Counted from the first letter of the stretch, positions 1 through 9,716 are shown. The stretch is 54,871 nt of DNA from Janthinobacterium lividum (GCF_011601275.1 NZ_JAAOLY010000027.1:1-54871), one strand, 5' to 3'. Notes: a model not told the origin generated them from the letters alone. A program made the numbers and translations.

Positions 1-88
1 CCTGCTGGAGCCGCTCGGCTATATACCGCCGGCTGAAGCTGAGGCAAACTATTACAAGCAACTGAGCAGTCAAGCCGTCGCGGCCTGA
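1..88 (+). pseudogene. IS3-family transposase OrfB, C-terminal end (cut by window edge)
   Basis: The frame starting at base 2 reads LLEPLGYIPPAEAEANYYKQ and ends with a TGA at 86-88. The 'PPAEAE..YY' ending is the usual C-terminus of IS3-family OrfB integrases. The rest of the element lies outside the window, so it cannot be said whether the transposase is intact. Confidence 0.75.
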
Positions 89-98
89 CTCACACCAA

Positions 99-127
99 CC
101 GGCCTCCACGAAAGCCGGGGCGATTCA
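99..127 (+). mobile_element. Right terminal inverted repeat of the IS3 element
   Basis: Directly after the transposase stop, the stretch starting CCGGCCTCC and ending GGGGCGATTCA resembles the right end of IS3-family elements, which finish in TCA (start in TGA on the other end). This places the edge of the IS at about base 127. The left end and any target duplication are outside the window. Confidence 0.55.
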
Positions 128-238
128 AGGCGATTGCGGCGGGTGGTGTCTTGAGCAAGTGCGTTCACGCGCTGGTGCATAATTGTTGGGCCACGCCAAA
201 CAAGGTGGAACCGGAAACATTAATCCGGGGCTGTGAAT

Positions 239-267
239 TTGACAGTTGCCGCTATGTCAACGATACT
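239..267 (+). promoter_or_regulatory. Sigma-70-like promoter of the type I RM operon
   Basis: TTGACA at 239-244 and GATACT at 262-267 are separated by 17 bp, giving a predicted start near 274 and a ~50-nt leader before the chosen hsdM start. It lies between the end of the IS and hsdM, so it belongs to the RM operon rather than to the IS. Confidence 0.6.
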
Positions 268-325
268 TTGGCACGCGCAAATGCTATATTATCGGCCCCT
301 CTCTGAATTCCCTTTATTAACCCTC

Positions 326-2785
326 ATGCCGATTACATTGCCACAGCTGGAGCGTCATCTATTCAAGGCCGCTGATATCTTGCGCGGAAAGATGGATGCT
401 TCTGAATTTAAAGAATATATCTTCGGGATGCTGTTCTTGAAACGTTGCTCCGACGTATTCGACCAGCGTCGCGAACAGGTTGTTGCGCAGGAAAAGGCGG
501 GGGGCAAGTCAGAGGCTGATGCAGAGGCCAGTGCCGAGCTCAAACGCTGGTACGGTCAGTCCTTCTACGTGCCACCGACTTCGCGCTGGGACTATCTGGT
601 CAACGAGGCCCACGTCGATGTCGGCGGCTTTCTCAACCGCGCGCTCGGAGGCCTGGAAAGTAACAACTCCAGCCTGGCCGAAGTGCTCGAACACATCGAC
701 TTTTCCCGCAAGGTCGGGCAGAGCAAGATTCCCGACATCAAGCTGCGCCAGCTGATCAGCCATTTCGACACCTACCGCCTGCGTAATGAGGACTTCGAGT
801 TCCCCGACCTACTGGGTGCGGCCTACGAATATTTGATCGGCGAGTTTGCCGACTCGGCTGGCAAGAAAGGTGGCGAGTTCTACACGCCGCGTTCGGTCGT
901 GCGCATGATGGTGCGACTGGTCAAGCCCGAGCAGCAGCACAGCATCTACGATCCCTGCGTCGGCTCGGGCGGTATGCTGATCATGGCCAAGGAGTATATC
1001 GATGAGCACGGCGGCGATGGTCGCCGCGCCGACCTGTGCGGCCAGGAGGCGAACGGTACCGTCTGGTCCATCGCCAAGATGAATATGCTGTTACATGGCA
1101 TCAGCACTGCCGACTTGCGCAATGAAGACACGCTGGCCGAGCCGCAGCACGTGGAAGGGGGGGAGTTGATGCGATTCGACCGCGTGCTGTCGAATCCGCC
1201 CTTCTCGATCAACTGGGGAAGCGCCGATACCGACCGCAATGGCCAGTCCGTCTGGGCGCCCAAGTTCCGCGCCGAACGCTTCCGCTACGGCGAGGTGTCG
1301 CTGGGCAGCAAGAAGGCCGACCTGATGTTCCTGCAGCACATGGTGGCCGTCCTGCGCGACGGTGGCCAGCTTGCCACCGTGATGCCGCACGGTGTGCTGT
1401 TCCGTGGCGGTGAAGAGCGTGCCATCCGTGGCGCCATGATCGAGGCCGACCTGGTCGAAGCGGTGATTGGCTTGCCCGCCAACCTGTTCTACGGCACCGG
1501 TATTCCCGCCTGTGTGCTGGTGATGCGCCAGCGCCAGGGCAATGACAGCGGCAAGGCGGCGGAGCGCCGTGGACAGGTACTGTTCATTAACGCCGACCGC
1601 GAGTATTTCGAGGGCCGCGCGCAGAATTACCTGCTGCCCGAACATATCGAAAAAATCGTCAACACTTTTGAAAATTTCAAGGCCGAACCGGGCTTTTCTG
1701 CCGTCGTCAGCACGGCCACCTTGCGCGAGAATGACTACAACCTCAACATTCGCCGCTACGCCGACAACGCCCCCGCGCCTGAGCCGCACGACGTGCGCGC
1801 CCACTTGCTGGGTGGTGTGCCCAAGGCCGAAGTGGCGGCGAAGATGGACATGCTGGCCGCGCACGGCCTCGATCCGCTGGCGCTGCTGACCGAACGCGAC
1901 GCTCACTATTTTGACTTTGCGCCGCAACTGTCGACGCGCCAATCCATCAAGCTTGCCGTCGAGACCAACCCGGGCCTGCTGCAGCGCGAACTAGCGGTGC
2001 GCGACGCTTTTGACGCATGGTGGCGCGAGCACAGCCCGCGCATTACCGCCATTGCAGGCGCCCCCAGCATCGTGGGCCTGCGCAACGACTTGTTGCACAG
2101 CTTCGCCGAAGCGATGGAGCCGGCCGGCGTACTGGGACGCTTCCAGGTGCGCGGCATCGTGGCCGGCTTCTGGGATGATGCCAAGTACGAGTTCATGACC
2201 CTGATGGCGCGTGGCGCCAAGGGTGTCGTCGACGCCTGGCGCACCAGCATACTGGCGGCAATGGACGACGAGCAAAGCAAGGACCAGCCGTTTGAGCATA
2301 AGCTGGTCAAGTTCTTGATGGCCGACTTCGTCGATGCGCAGGCCGCGCTGGAGGCGCGCAAGGTCGAGTTGGACAGCCAAGTCAAGGCAGCAACGCCAAG
2401 CAAAGGCGCGGTTGAAGAGGGCGAAGAAGCCGAGGTTGCTGACGACGAGCCTATTATGGACGAGGCGCAGGTGAAGGCGTGGAAGACGCAACTGGGCGCA
2501 CTGAAGAAAGAGATCAAGGCTCAGGAGCAGGGCTTTACGGTACGGCTTAATTCGGCTGTCGATGGACTCGATGATGCCAGTGCTGCTGCCCTATTACTGA
2601 CCATCTTGCGGAATGACATGGTTTCAATCCTAGAGCGCTGCATAACCGCGCATCGGGTGCTGGTTGTTTCCGAGTTTGAAAACTGGTGGGGCAAGTATCG
2701 AGTGACGCTGGCCGTATTGGAGCAAGAGCGCAATATCGCCTCGATTACGCTGAGCGCACACCTTCGAGGGCTTGGCTATGTCTGA
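326..2785 (+). CDS. hsdM: Type I restriction-modification methyltransferase subunit HsdM
   Basis: N6-adenine DNA methyltransferase subunit of a type I RM complex; with HsdS it methylates the recognition site using S-adenosylmethionine. An HsdM_N-type helical domain comes first (QLERHLFKAADILRGKMDAS), then the methylase core with the AdoMet motif IYDPCVGSGGM (~residues 210-220) and the catalytic NPPF motif (SNPPFS, ~residues 295-300). At 819 aa it belongs to the long HsdM type with a ~300-residue C-terminal extension ending in an acidic, lysine-rich segment. The ATG at 326 is chosen because family homology starts there and the promoter at 239-267 would fall inside a longer reading. The end overlaps hsdS by 8 nt. 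First gene of an hsdM-hsdS-ATPase-hsdR-metallopeptidase operon. Confidence 0.93.
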   Translation: MPITLPQLERHLFKAADILRGKMDASEFKEYIFGMLFLKRCSDVFDQRREQVVAQEKAGGKSEADAEASAELKRWYGQSFYVPPTSRWDYLVNEAHVDVGGFLNRALGGLESNNSSLAEVLEHIDFSRKVGQSKIPDIKLRQLISHFDTYRLRNEDFEFPDLLGAAYEYLIGEFADSAGKKGGEFYTPRSVVRMMVRLVKPEQQHSIYDPCVGSGGMLIMAKEYIDEHGGDGRRADLCGQEANGTVWSIAKMNMLLHGISTADLRNEDTLAEPQHVEGGELMRFDRVLSNPPFSINWGSADTDRNGQSVWAPKFRAERFRYGEVSLGSKKADLMFLQHMVAVLRDGGQLATVMPHGVLFRGGEERAIRGAMIEADLVEAVIGLPANLFYGTGIPACVLVMRQRQGNDSGKAAERRGQVLFINADREYFEGRAQNYLLPEHIEKIVNTFENFKAEPGFSAVVSTATLRENDYNLNIRRYADNAPAPEPHDVRAHLLGGVPKAEVAAKMDMLAAHGLDPLALLTERDAHYFDFAPQLSTRQSIKLAVETNPGLLQRELAVRDAFDAWWREHSPRITAIAGAPSIVGLRNDLLHSFAEAMEPAGVLGRFQVRGIVAGFWDDAKYEFMTLMARGAKGVVDAWRTSILAAMDDEQSKDQPFEHKLVKFLMADFVDAQAALEARKVELDSQVKAATPSKGAVEEGEEAEVADDEPIMDEAQVKAWKTQLGALKKEIKAQEQGFTVRLNSAVDGLDDASAAALLLTILRNDMVSILERCITAHRVLVVSEFENWWGKYRVTLAVLEQERNIASITLSAHLRGLGYV

Positions 2786-3959
2786 TTTGGGCGATTTACT
2801 TTCACTTGAATACGGTGAACCTTTGCCATCTGAAATTCGGACTGGGCATGGATATCCAGTGTTCGGATCCAACGGAGAAGTTGGTCGACATGATAGTTTA
2901 CTTATTGAAGGCCCTGGTATTATCGTCGGCCGAAAAGGTAGTGCAGGTAAAGTCTGCTGGACGGATGAATCATTCTGGCCGATTGATACGACTTATTGGG
3001 TCAAATGCGAATCCGGCGACCAGCGCTGGCTTTATTGGTTACTATCACACTTGCCGCTAAGTCGGCTCGGTTCGTCAACAGGTGTACCTGGATTAAATAG
3101 GGATGATGCTTACACATTGCAAGTATTTGAACCACCTGGAAACGAACGGCGCAAAATTGCAATGGTCCTCGATACACTGGAGACCTCGATTCGCCAAACC
3201 GAAGCGATCATTGAGAAGCTCAAGCTGGTCAAGCAGGGGCTGCTGCACGACCTGCTGACCCGTGGCATCGACGCCAACGGCGAACTGCGCCCGTCGCAGA
3301 CCCATGCACCACATCTCTACAAGGACTCGCCGCTGGGATGGATTCCAGTGGAATGGGAGGTGTTACCTCTTTGCGAACTTGGGGATGTCTTGCGTGGCAA
3401 GTTTACCCATCGTCCTAGGAATGATCCGGCATTTTATGGGGGAGCATTCCCGTTCATTCAAACTGGCGATGTAGCTCAAGCGGCCGGTGGTTACTTGACT
3501 GAATTCTCACAAACGCTGAGTGAGCGTGGAGCAGCGGTAAGTCAAGAGTTCCCGGCCGGCACTATTGCAATTACAATTGCCGCGAACATCGCAGACACTG
3601 CGATACTTTCCATACCAATGTATTTCCCTGATAGTGTGGTTGGAATGATTGTTTCCCACGCCATTAATGTTCAGTTTGTCGAGTTATCTATTCGCCGTGC
3701 GAAGCCGAAGCTTGACGCGCGAGCGCCCCAAAGTGCACAAAAAAATATTAATTTACAGGATTTGCGTCCTCTATTGATTGCCGTGCCGCACAAGCATGAA
3801 CAGGATGAGATTGCCTCACGAGCTGAAGCGATTCAGCTGCGTATTCAGGCAGAGGAGAAGTTCGTCGACAAACTTATGAGAGAAAAAACTGGGCTGATGG
3901 ACGACCTCTTGACTGGCCGCGTGTGCGTTACTCCGCTACTCGAAACGCTAGGCACGTAA
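2778..3959 (+). CDS. hsdS: Type I restriction-modification specificity subunit HsdS
   Basis: DNA sequence-recognition subunit. Two target recognition domains are visible: residues ~1-125 (ending in IAMVLDTLETSIRQTEAIIEK, the first conserved coiled spacer) and ~180-330, followed by a second conserved helix (RAEAIQLRIQAEEKFVDKLM) with the shared ending of the form 'LLTGRV'. The spacer also contains the usual 'KQGLLHDLLTRG' sequence. At 393 aa it has normal size for a two-TRD HsdS. The ATG at 2778 overlaps the hsdM stop, as is common for translational coupling; a TTG at 2772 in the same frame is a weaker alternative. Base composition falls in the two recognition domains relative to the flanking spacers, typical of TRD exchange. 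Confidence 0.92.
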   Translation: MSDLGDLLSLEYGEPLPSEIRTGHGYPVFGSNGEVGRHDSLLIEGPGIIVGRKGSAGKVCWTDESFWPIDTTYWVKCESGDQRWLYWLLSHLPLSRLGSSTGVPGLNRDDAYTLQVFEPPGNERRKIAMVLDTLETSIRQTEAIIEKLKLVKQGLLHDLLTRGIDANGELRPSQTHAPHLYKDSPLGWIPVEWEVLPLCELGDVLRGKFTHRPRNDPAFYGGAFPFIQTGDVAQAAGGYLTEFSQTLSERGAAVSQEFPAGTIAITIAANIADTAILSIPMYFPDSVVGMIVSHAINVQFVELSIRRAKPKLDARAPQSAQKNINLQDLRPLLIAVPHKHEQDEIASRAEAIQLRIQAEEKFVDKLMREKTGLMDDLLTGRVCVTPLLETLGT

Positions 3960-3961
3960 CC

Positions 3962-5623
3962 ATGATCTCAACCCTGCCACAGCATGAATCCCTCACGGTC
4001 GAGTTCAAAAGCGACCGCAAGCGCCTGTCCGACAACGATCTGGTCGAGGCCGTGATTTGCCTGGCCAATGCCGACGGTGGCGAACTGTGGCTGGGTGTGG
4101 AAGACGACGGCACGCCAACGGGCCTGCATGCCGAACATACGCAACTGGCCGGACTGGCGGGACTGGTGGCCGCGCGTACATCGCCGTCGCTGGCGGTCGT
4201 AGTCACGCCGGTCGCGCTGGGTGATGTGCATGTGGCAAACATCGCCATACCCAAGGCGCATGGCGAAGTGGCGACTACCGGCGGCGTGTATCTGCGCCGG
4301 CGCCTGAAGGCCGACGGCCAGCCCGAATGCGTGGCGATGTTGCCGCATGAGCGCGCCAGCCGCGCCACCACCTTCGGCCTGGTGGACGCCTCCGCCCAGG
4401 CAGTGTCCGGCGCCAAGCTCAGTGACCTGGACCCGCTGGAACGCGAGCGCCTGCGCCAGAGCGTGCAGCAATATGGCGGTGACCGCGTGCTGCTCGAACT
4501 CGATGACGAAGCGCTCGATGGCGCGCTTGGACTGACCGCGCGCCAGAGCGATGGCACGCGCGTGCCCACATTGACAGGCCTGCTGTTGCTGGGCAAGGAG
4601 CTGGCGCTGCGCGAACTGGTTGGCACGCATGAATTCGCGTTCCAGGTGCTGGCGCGCGAGGCGGTCGGCTTCAACGAATTTCGCCGCTTCCCCCTGCTCA
4701 AGGCGCTGGACTGGCTGGAGACGAATTTCCGCCCTTACAATCCCGAGCGTGAAATACAGGTCGGCCTGTTCCGCGTGCCCGTGCCCAAGGTGGACTTGGG
4801 CGCGTTCCGCGAGGCGGTCGCCAACGCGCTGGTGCATCGTGACTATCACCGCATGGGCGCGGTGCATGTGCGGATGGACGACGAAGGGCTGACGATCAGC
4901 AACCCGGGTGGCCTGATGGATGGCGTGACGCTGGCGAACTTGTTGACCACCGAACCGCGCCCGCGGAATCGCACGCTGGCCGACGCGATGAAGCGCATCG
5001 GCGTGGTCGAGCGTTCGGGGCGTGGCGTCGACAAAATCTATCGTGGCATGTTGCGCTTCGGGCGTCCCGAGCCGGACTACCGGCGCACCGATGCCACCAG
5101 CGTCATCCTGCGCCTGGCCACGACGGATGCCGACGAGGCTTTCCTGAAACGCGTGGTCGAAGAAGAGGCGCGGCGCGGCAGCGCATTGCCGATCGACAGC
5201 CTGATCGCCTTGGCGGCGCTGCGTGGCCTGAAGCGCCTGACAACTGAGGAACTGGCCATCCACATCCAGCGCGAGCCGGCGCAAGCGAAGCGCACCCTGG
5301 AGGCTTTGGTTGAGGCTGGCCTTGCGCAAGCCCATGGCACGACGCGTGGCCGCACCTATACGCTTGCAGCCGGCGTTTATCAGGCCGAAGGGGGCAAGGC
5401 GGCTTACACGCGGCAGATGGGTTTTAGCAATCTCCAGCATGAGCAGATGGTGCTGAGCTATGTGCGACAGCATGGATCGGTGCGTCGTAGCGACGTAGCT
5501 GACTTGTGTCGCCTGACCTCAATTCAGGCGAGGGACCTATTGAAGCGCCTCAGGCAGTCTGGGCGCCTGCAACAGCATGGCGAGAGGCGGGCGGCATATT
5601 ACGTTCTGGGTGACGCTGAGTAG
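3962..5623 (+). CDS. AlbA_2/Schlafen-type DNA-binding protein with RecG-like C-terminal ATPase fold, RM-operon accessory
   Basis: 553 aa. The N-terminus (residues ~5-110) has the AlbA_2/Schlafen signature: LTVEFKSD, then a stretch with ANADGGELWLGVEDDG. The middle (residues ~280-390) has the HATPase_c_4 signature seen in RecG-like transcriptional regulators: EAVANALVHRDY, ISNPGGL and the RSGRGVDKI loop. Two winged-helix-like segments follow (~430-550, including RSDVADLCRLTSIQARDLLK). The ATG at 3962 starts two bases after the hsdS stop; the longer frame from 3923 would run into hsdS. Such proteins are frequent passengers inside type I RM operons; their role is unproven, and a regulatory or RNA/DNA-sensing function is only inference. 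No helicase motif is present, so it is not RecG itself. Confidence 0.85.
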   Translation: MISTLPQHESLTVEFKSDRKRLSDNDLVEAVICLANADGGELWLGVEDDGTPTGLHAEHTQLAGLAGLVAARTSPSLAVVVTPVALGDVHVANIAIPKAHGEVATTGGVYLRRRLKADGQPECVAMLPHERASRATTFGLVDASAQAVSGAKLSDLDPLERERLRQSVQQYGGDRVLLELDDEALDGALGLTARQSDGTRVPTLTGLLLLGKELALRELVGTHEFAFQVLAREAVGFNEFRRFPLLKALDWLETNFRPYNPEREIQVGLFRVPVPKVDLGAFREAVANALVHRDYHRMGAVHVRMDDEGLTISNPGGLMDGVTLANLLTTEPRPRNRTLADAMKRIGVVERSGRGVDKIYRGMLRFGRPEPDYRRTDATSVILRLATTDADEAFLKRVVEEEARRGSALPIDSLIALAALRGLKRLTTEELAIHIQREPAQAKRTLEALVEAGLAQAHGTTRGRTYTLAAGVYQAEGGKAAYTRQMGFSNLQHEQMVLSYVRQHGSVRRSDVADLCRLTSIQARDLLKRLRQSGRLQQHGERRAAYYVLGDAE

Positions 5624-5631
5624 CTTGGGTT

Positions 5632-5694
5632 TATAGACGGTTTAGACGTCTTTGGACGTGGTTTTGGACCTGTTATAGACGTCTTTCAATATTT
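5632..5694 (+). repeat. Short TAGACG-type direct repeats upstream of hsdR
   Basis: Between the AlbA-type gene and hsdR, the 11-mer TAGACGTCTTT occurs twice, with two partial copies (TAGACGG and GGACGTGG) nearby. TAGACGTCT is partly self-complementary (AGACGTCT is a perfect palindrome). It may be a regulator site or repeat scar; no gene fits the stretch. Confidence 0.5.
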
Positions 5695-5736
5695 TTCCCA
5701 TTGAAATCAACGAACTATAGAACTGAACGGATACTT

Positions 5737-8700
5737 ATGAATTGGGAATTGGACGAAGTCGAACGTCCGTTTGTTGAGCAACTGACCGCGATGGGCTGGG
5801 GTTATGTGGCAGGTGACCTGGACCAGCCTGCCAAGACCGGCCGCGCTAGTTTCGCCGAGGTGGTGCAAGAAGCTACGCTGCGCCGTCAGCTCTACGACCT
5901 GAATCTGCGCGATGTGGCCGGGGTGGCGCAGCCCTGGCTGGATGACGAACGCCTGTCGCAAGCCGTCGGCGCCATCACGCGCATCCCCACGCACCGCTTG
6001 ATGGAGGCAAACCGCGTGGCCACCGAGTTGCTGCACGGAGGTATCACGGTCGACGGCATGCCGGATTGGGATGGCGGCCGCGTCCAGACCATTCACTATA
6101 TCGACTGGACTCACCCTGAACGCAACGAATTTACCGTTGTTAACCAGTACCGGGTGGACTGCCCGCCGGGGTACAACCGGGGCAAGGCGTTTATCGTGCC
6201 TGATCTGGTGCTGCTGGTAAACGGCATTCCGCTGGCGGTGATCGAGTGCAAGAGTCCGTCGGTTCCCGAGCCATTGGCCGAGGCAGTGGACCAGTTGCGC
6301 CGCTATAGTAATGCGCGCCGGGCCAGCGGCGAAGTCGATGACAATGAGGGCAATGAACCACTGTTCCACACCAATCAGCTGTTGGTGGCGACCAGTTTCG
6401 ACGAGGCCAGGGTGGCTTGCATAGGCGCAGAATTTCGCCATTATTCGGCCTGGAAGACGGTGGTGCCGATGACCGAGGAAGCCGTGTGCGAGAAGCTGGG
6501 TAAGACCCAGCTGTCCGAGCAGGAGCGCCTGGTGGCCGGCCTGTTCGAGCCGCGCACCTTGCTCGACGTGCTGCGCCACTTCATGCTTTTCATGAATATG
6601 GATGGCCACACGGTCAAAACCGTCTGCCGCTATCAGCAGTACCGCGCCGTCGTTCGTGCCATTGAGCGTCTGCGCACCGGAAAGACGCGTCTCCAGGATG
6701 GCGAGCATGACCGGCGTGGCGGCATCGTCTGGCATACGCAGGGCTCTGGCAAGAGCCTGACCATGGTATTTCTGATCCGCAAGCTGCGCACCGATCCGCA
6801 ACTACGGCGCTTTAAAGTGGTGGTGGTGACCGACCGTACCGATCTGGAACAGCAGCTTTCCCTGACCGCCGCCTTGACGGGTGAAACGGTGGAACGGGCC
6901 ACATCGGCAGATAAGTTGAAGGCGATGCTGCGCCGTCGTGGCCCGGGTTTGGTGTTTGGCATGATCCAGAAAGCACGCGGAGGTGATGCTGCCGGTGAGC
7001 CTGGTCTTCAGCTGGCAGACTTGCCACGATATGAAGTGCGCCAGTCGGCACCTGCCGAAGTGCTCAACGAAGACGACAGCATCCTGATTCTGGTGGACGA
7101 GGCGCATCGCAGCCAGGCCGGCGACTTGCAGGCAGCGCTGCAGACTGGCTTGCCCAACTGTGCGCGCATCGGTTTCACCGGTACGCCAATTCTGATGGGC
7201 GACAAGAAGCGCACATATGAAATTTTCGGCGAGTTTATCGACCGTTACACGATCCGCGAAGCCGAGCAGGATGGCGCCATCGTCCCCATACTCTACGAAG
7301 GCCGCACGGCCAATGGTGCAGTCAAGGAGGGGGCCAATCTGGACGAATTGTTCGAGGACTTGTTCCGCGAGCATACGCCTGAGGAACTCGAAGCGATCCG
7401 CAAGAAGTATGCGACCAAGGGGCAGATTTTCGAGGCGCCCGCGCTCATTGCCGACAAGGCGCGCGACATGCTGCGCCACTACGTGACGTACATTCTGCCT
7501 AACGGCTTCAAGGCCCAAGTGGTGGCATACAGCCGGCTCGCCGTGGTGCGCTACGTGGACGCTTTTTTTGTTGCGCGCGATGCGCTGCTGGCCGAAGCCG
7601 AGGCCTTGAGCCCGGAAGACAAGGCGATGGACGACGAGATTTTGTGCCGCCGGTCGCCGCTGGTACAGGCGCAGGTTCAGGCGTGGCGCTATCGCGACAC
7701 CTTGCGCGCGATTGAGTTCGCGCCGATTATTTCCGGTGGCAATAACGACGATCCCGTATGGAAGCAATGGACCGACGGTGTGGCGCAGGAGCAGCGCATC
7801 AAGCGCTTCAAAAAGCCACTGTTGCACAAAGACGCGGCGAAGACGGATCCGCTGGCCTTCCTGATCGTCAAGTCGATGCTGCTTACCGGCTTTGATGCGC
7901 CGATCGAAGGCGTGATGTACCTGGATCGCCCGATCCGCGAGGCCGAGCTATTGCAGACCATCGCGCGCGTGAACCGCACTGGGTACGATAAGCAGTTCGG
8001 CATCGTGGTCGATTATTTTGGCCTGGCCCATCATCTCAAGCAGGCGCTCAATGTGTATGCCGACGAAGACATCGACGGTGCTTTGCAAAGCTTGATGGAC
8101 GAAATCCCTGTACTGCGTGACCGGCACCTGCGTGTCGTCGACCTGTTTCGTAGCCGGGGCATCGAAAGCCTGAACGATTTCGATACTTGCGTCGAAGTGC
8201 TTGCCGACGAACGGCTGCGCGCCGAATTTACGGTCAAGCTCAAGCAGTTTTTGAATACGCTCGACGTAGTGCTACCAAGACCGGAAGGTTTGCCCTTCGC
8301 GCCGGATGCGAAACTGTTGGCCTTCATTTATGCCCGCGCCCGCAATCGCTATCGTGATACGCCGGTGCTGGGCAAGGACGTGGGCGCCAAGGTGCGCAAG
8401 CTGATCGATGAGCACGTCATATCGTTGGGCGTGGACCCGAAGATAGCGCCCGTTTCGCTGACCGATGCCGACTTTGCCATGAAGGTGGCGCGCGAGCCGA
8501 ACGATCGCGCCAAGGCGTCAGAAATGGAGCACGCGGTGCGGGCGCACATCCGCGAGCACATGGATCAGGATCCGGTGGCATTCCGCAAGTTGAGCGAACG
8601 CCTGAAGGATTTACTCGACAAGCTGGGCGACCATTGGGACCAGTTGGCGCTAGCATTGAAGGGACTGGTTGACGAAATTCGCAGCGGCTACGTGGAGCAT

Positions 8701-9024
8701 GACGACCGCCTGCCTGACCTGCCAGAACAATACGGTCCCTTCCTTCGCTTGCTGGTCGACACGGCCGTCGGCGACGCTGCAATGGCCGATGTCGAGCGCA
8801 AGAAGCTGGTGGACCTGAGCGTCGAAGTGGTGGACACCATCACCTCGGAATTGACGCCCAATTTCTGGCGCCCCAACCGCCAGCCGGCGCAGGACGCGCT
8901 GAACACGCGCATTTTCGAACTGCTGATGCGCTCACGCTTGTTGCCCACGCCGCAGATCGAAGCGCTGGTCGACAAGCTGATGGAGCTGGCGCGCGCCAAC
9001 CACGAAAAACTCGTGACGACATGA
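5737..9024 (+). CDS. hsdR: Type I restriction endonuclease and translocase subunit HsdR
   Basis: Motor and nuclease subunit that translocates DNA with ATP and cuts away from the recognition site. The N-terminal PD-(D/E)xK nuclease is seen as PDLVLL...LAVIECKSPSV (~residues 155-175). The SF2 helicase core follows: Walker A HTQGSGKSLT (~residue 330), the DEAH box ILVDEAHRSQ (~residue 450), TGTP after it, and motif VI LLQTIARVNRTG (~residue 740). The C-terminal helical part has the usual coupling to the methylase. 1095 aa is a normal HsdR length. The ATG at 5737 begins the conserved MNWELDEVERPFVEQL; a TTG at 5701 in frame would add residues without homology. The last codon overlaps the metallopeptidase start (ATGA). 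Together with hsdM and hsdS the system looks complete and active. Confidence 0.93.
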   Translation: MNWELDEVERPFVEQLTAMGWGYVAGDLDQPAKTGRASFAEVVQEATLRRQLYDLNLRDVAGVAQPWLDDERLSQAVGAITRIPTHRLMEANRVATELLHGGITVDGMPDWDGGRVQTIHYIDWTHPERNEFTVVNQYRVDCPPGYNRGKAFIVPDLVLLVNGIPLAVIECKSPSVPEPLAEAVDQLRRYSNARRASGEVDDNEGNEPLFHTNQLLVATSFDEARVACIGAEFRHYSAWKTVVPMTEEAVCEKLGKTQLSEQERLVAGLFEPRTLLDVLRHFMLFMNMDGHTVKTVCRYQQYRAVVRAIERLRTGKTRLQDGEHDRRGGIVWHTQGSGKSLTMVFLIRKLRTDPQLRRFKVVVVTDRTDLEQQLSLTAALTGETVERATSADKLKAMLRRRGPGLVFGMIQKARGGDAAGEPGLQLADLPRYEVRQSAPAEVLNEDDSILILVDEAHRSQAGDLQAALQTGLPNCARIGFTGTPILMGDKKRTYEIFGEFIDRYTIREAEQDGAIVPILYEGRTANGAVKEGANLDELFEDLFREHTPEELEAIRKKYATKGQIFEAPALIADKARDMLRHYVTYILPNGFKAQVVAYSRLAVVRYVDAFFVARDALLAEAEALSPEDKAMDDEILCRRSPLVQAQVQAWRYRDTLRAIEFAPIISGGNNDDPVWKQWTDGVAQEQRIKRFKKPLLHKDAAKTDPLAFLIVKSMLLTGFDAPIEGVMYLDRPIREAELLQTIARVNRTGYDKQFGIVVDYFGLAHHLKQALNVYADEDIDGALQSLMDEIPVLRDRHLRVVDLFRSRGIESLNDFDTCVEVLADERLRAEFTVKLKQFLNTLDVVLPRPEGLPFAPDAKLLAFIYARARNRYRDTPVLGKDVGAKVRKLIDEHVISLGVDPKIAPVSLTDADFAMKVAREPNDRAKASEMEHAVRAHIREHMDQDPVAFRKLSERLKDLLDKLGDHWDQLALALKGLVDEIRSGYVEHDDRLPDLPEQYGPFLRLLVDTAVGDAAMADVERKKLVDLSVEVVDTITSELTPNFWRPNRQPAQDALNTRIFELLMRSRLLPTPQIEALVDKLMELARANHEKLVTT

Positions 9025-9716
9025 ACATGCTGACTGTCGATGACTTGTGCTTTGAGGTCCGGCGCAGCGCCGTGCGACGGACCTTGGAGATTACTGTTGA
9101 CCGTAGTGGTGAGCTGATTCTGTCAGCGCCTGCGGAGACTGCAGAGGCCACTTTGCGCGACTTCGTTCAACGCAAGCGTATGTGGGTCTACCAGCAGCTG
9201 GCGCGCCAGGAGACCTTGACGCGCGAGGTGCCCAACAAGATGTTCGTCGATGGCGAGGGCTTTCTCTACCTCGGCCGCAATTTTCGTCTGCGCCTGATTG
9301 ATGAATCGATTGCGCCAGTCAAGTTAGTTGGTGGACGTTTCGTGATGTCCAAGATACTCGCGAGCGAAGGGCGTGAACACATGATTCGCTGGTACTGCGG
9401 CAACGCAACGCGCTGGCTATCGGCAAAAGTCGAAGACTACGCCGCGCGGATGGAACTTGCGCCGGCCGGTGTGAAGGTGCAGGACCTTGGCTATCGCTGG
9501 GGCTCATGCGGCAAAGGCGGGCTGCTGTACTTCCATTGGAAGACCATTCTGCTGCCAGCGCGAATCGCGGAATATGTTGTCGTCCACGAGATGGCGCACC
9601 TGCATGAGCCACATCACACCCCCGATTTCTGGCGACGCGTTGAACGTGCGCTTCCTGATTACGAATTGCGGAAAGACTGGTTGAGTAGGAATGGGGCTTC
9701 GGTTGAGGGGTTATAG
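9021..9716 (+). CDS. YgjP-like (DUF45, M48-type) metallopeptidase, RM-operon accessory
   Basis: 231 aa. The zinc-binding motif HEMAHLHEPHH (~residues 190-200) and the preceding YRWGSC (~residue 157) are the hallmarks of the YgjP/DUF45 SprT-like metallopeptidases. The start overlaps the hsdR stop by 4 nt (ATGA), so it is translated with the RM operon. Members of this family often close hsdMSR operons. The role is not established; processing of the HsdR subunit, as proteolysis controls type I restriction in E. coli, is a reasonable inference but not shown by the sequence. A second in-frame ATG six bases downstream (9027) is a possible alternative start. Confidence 0.85.
   Translation: MNMLTVDDLCFEVRRSAVRRTLEITVDRSGELILSAPAETAEATLRDFVQRKRMWVYQQLARQETLTREVPNKMFVDGEGFLYLGRNFRLRLIDESIAPVKLVGGRFVMSKILASEGREHMIRWYCGNATRWLSAKVEDYAARMELAPAGVKVQDLGYRWGSCGKGGLLYFHWKTILLPARIAEYVVVHEMAHLHEPHHTPDFWRRVERALPDYELRKDWLSRNGASVEGL

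Noticed and set aside
3968..5473. Minus-strand 501-codon frame opposite the AlbA-type gene
   Set aside because: Shadow of a recognised gene; composition is not protein-like.
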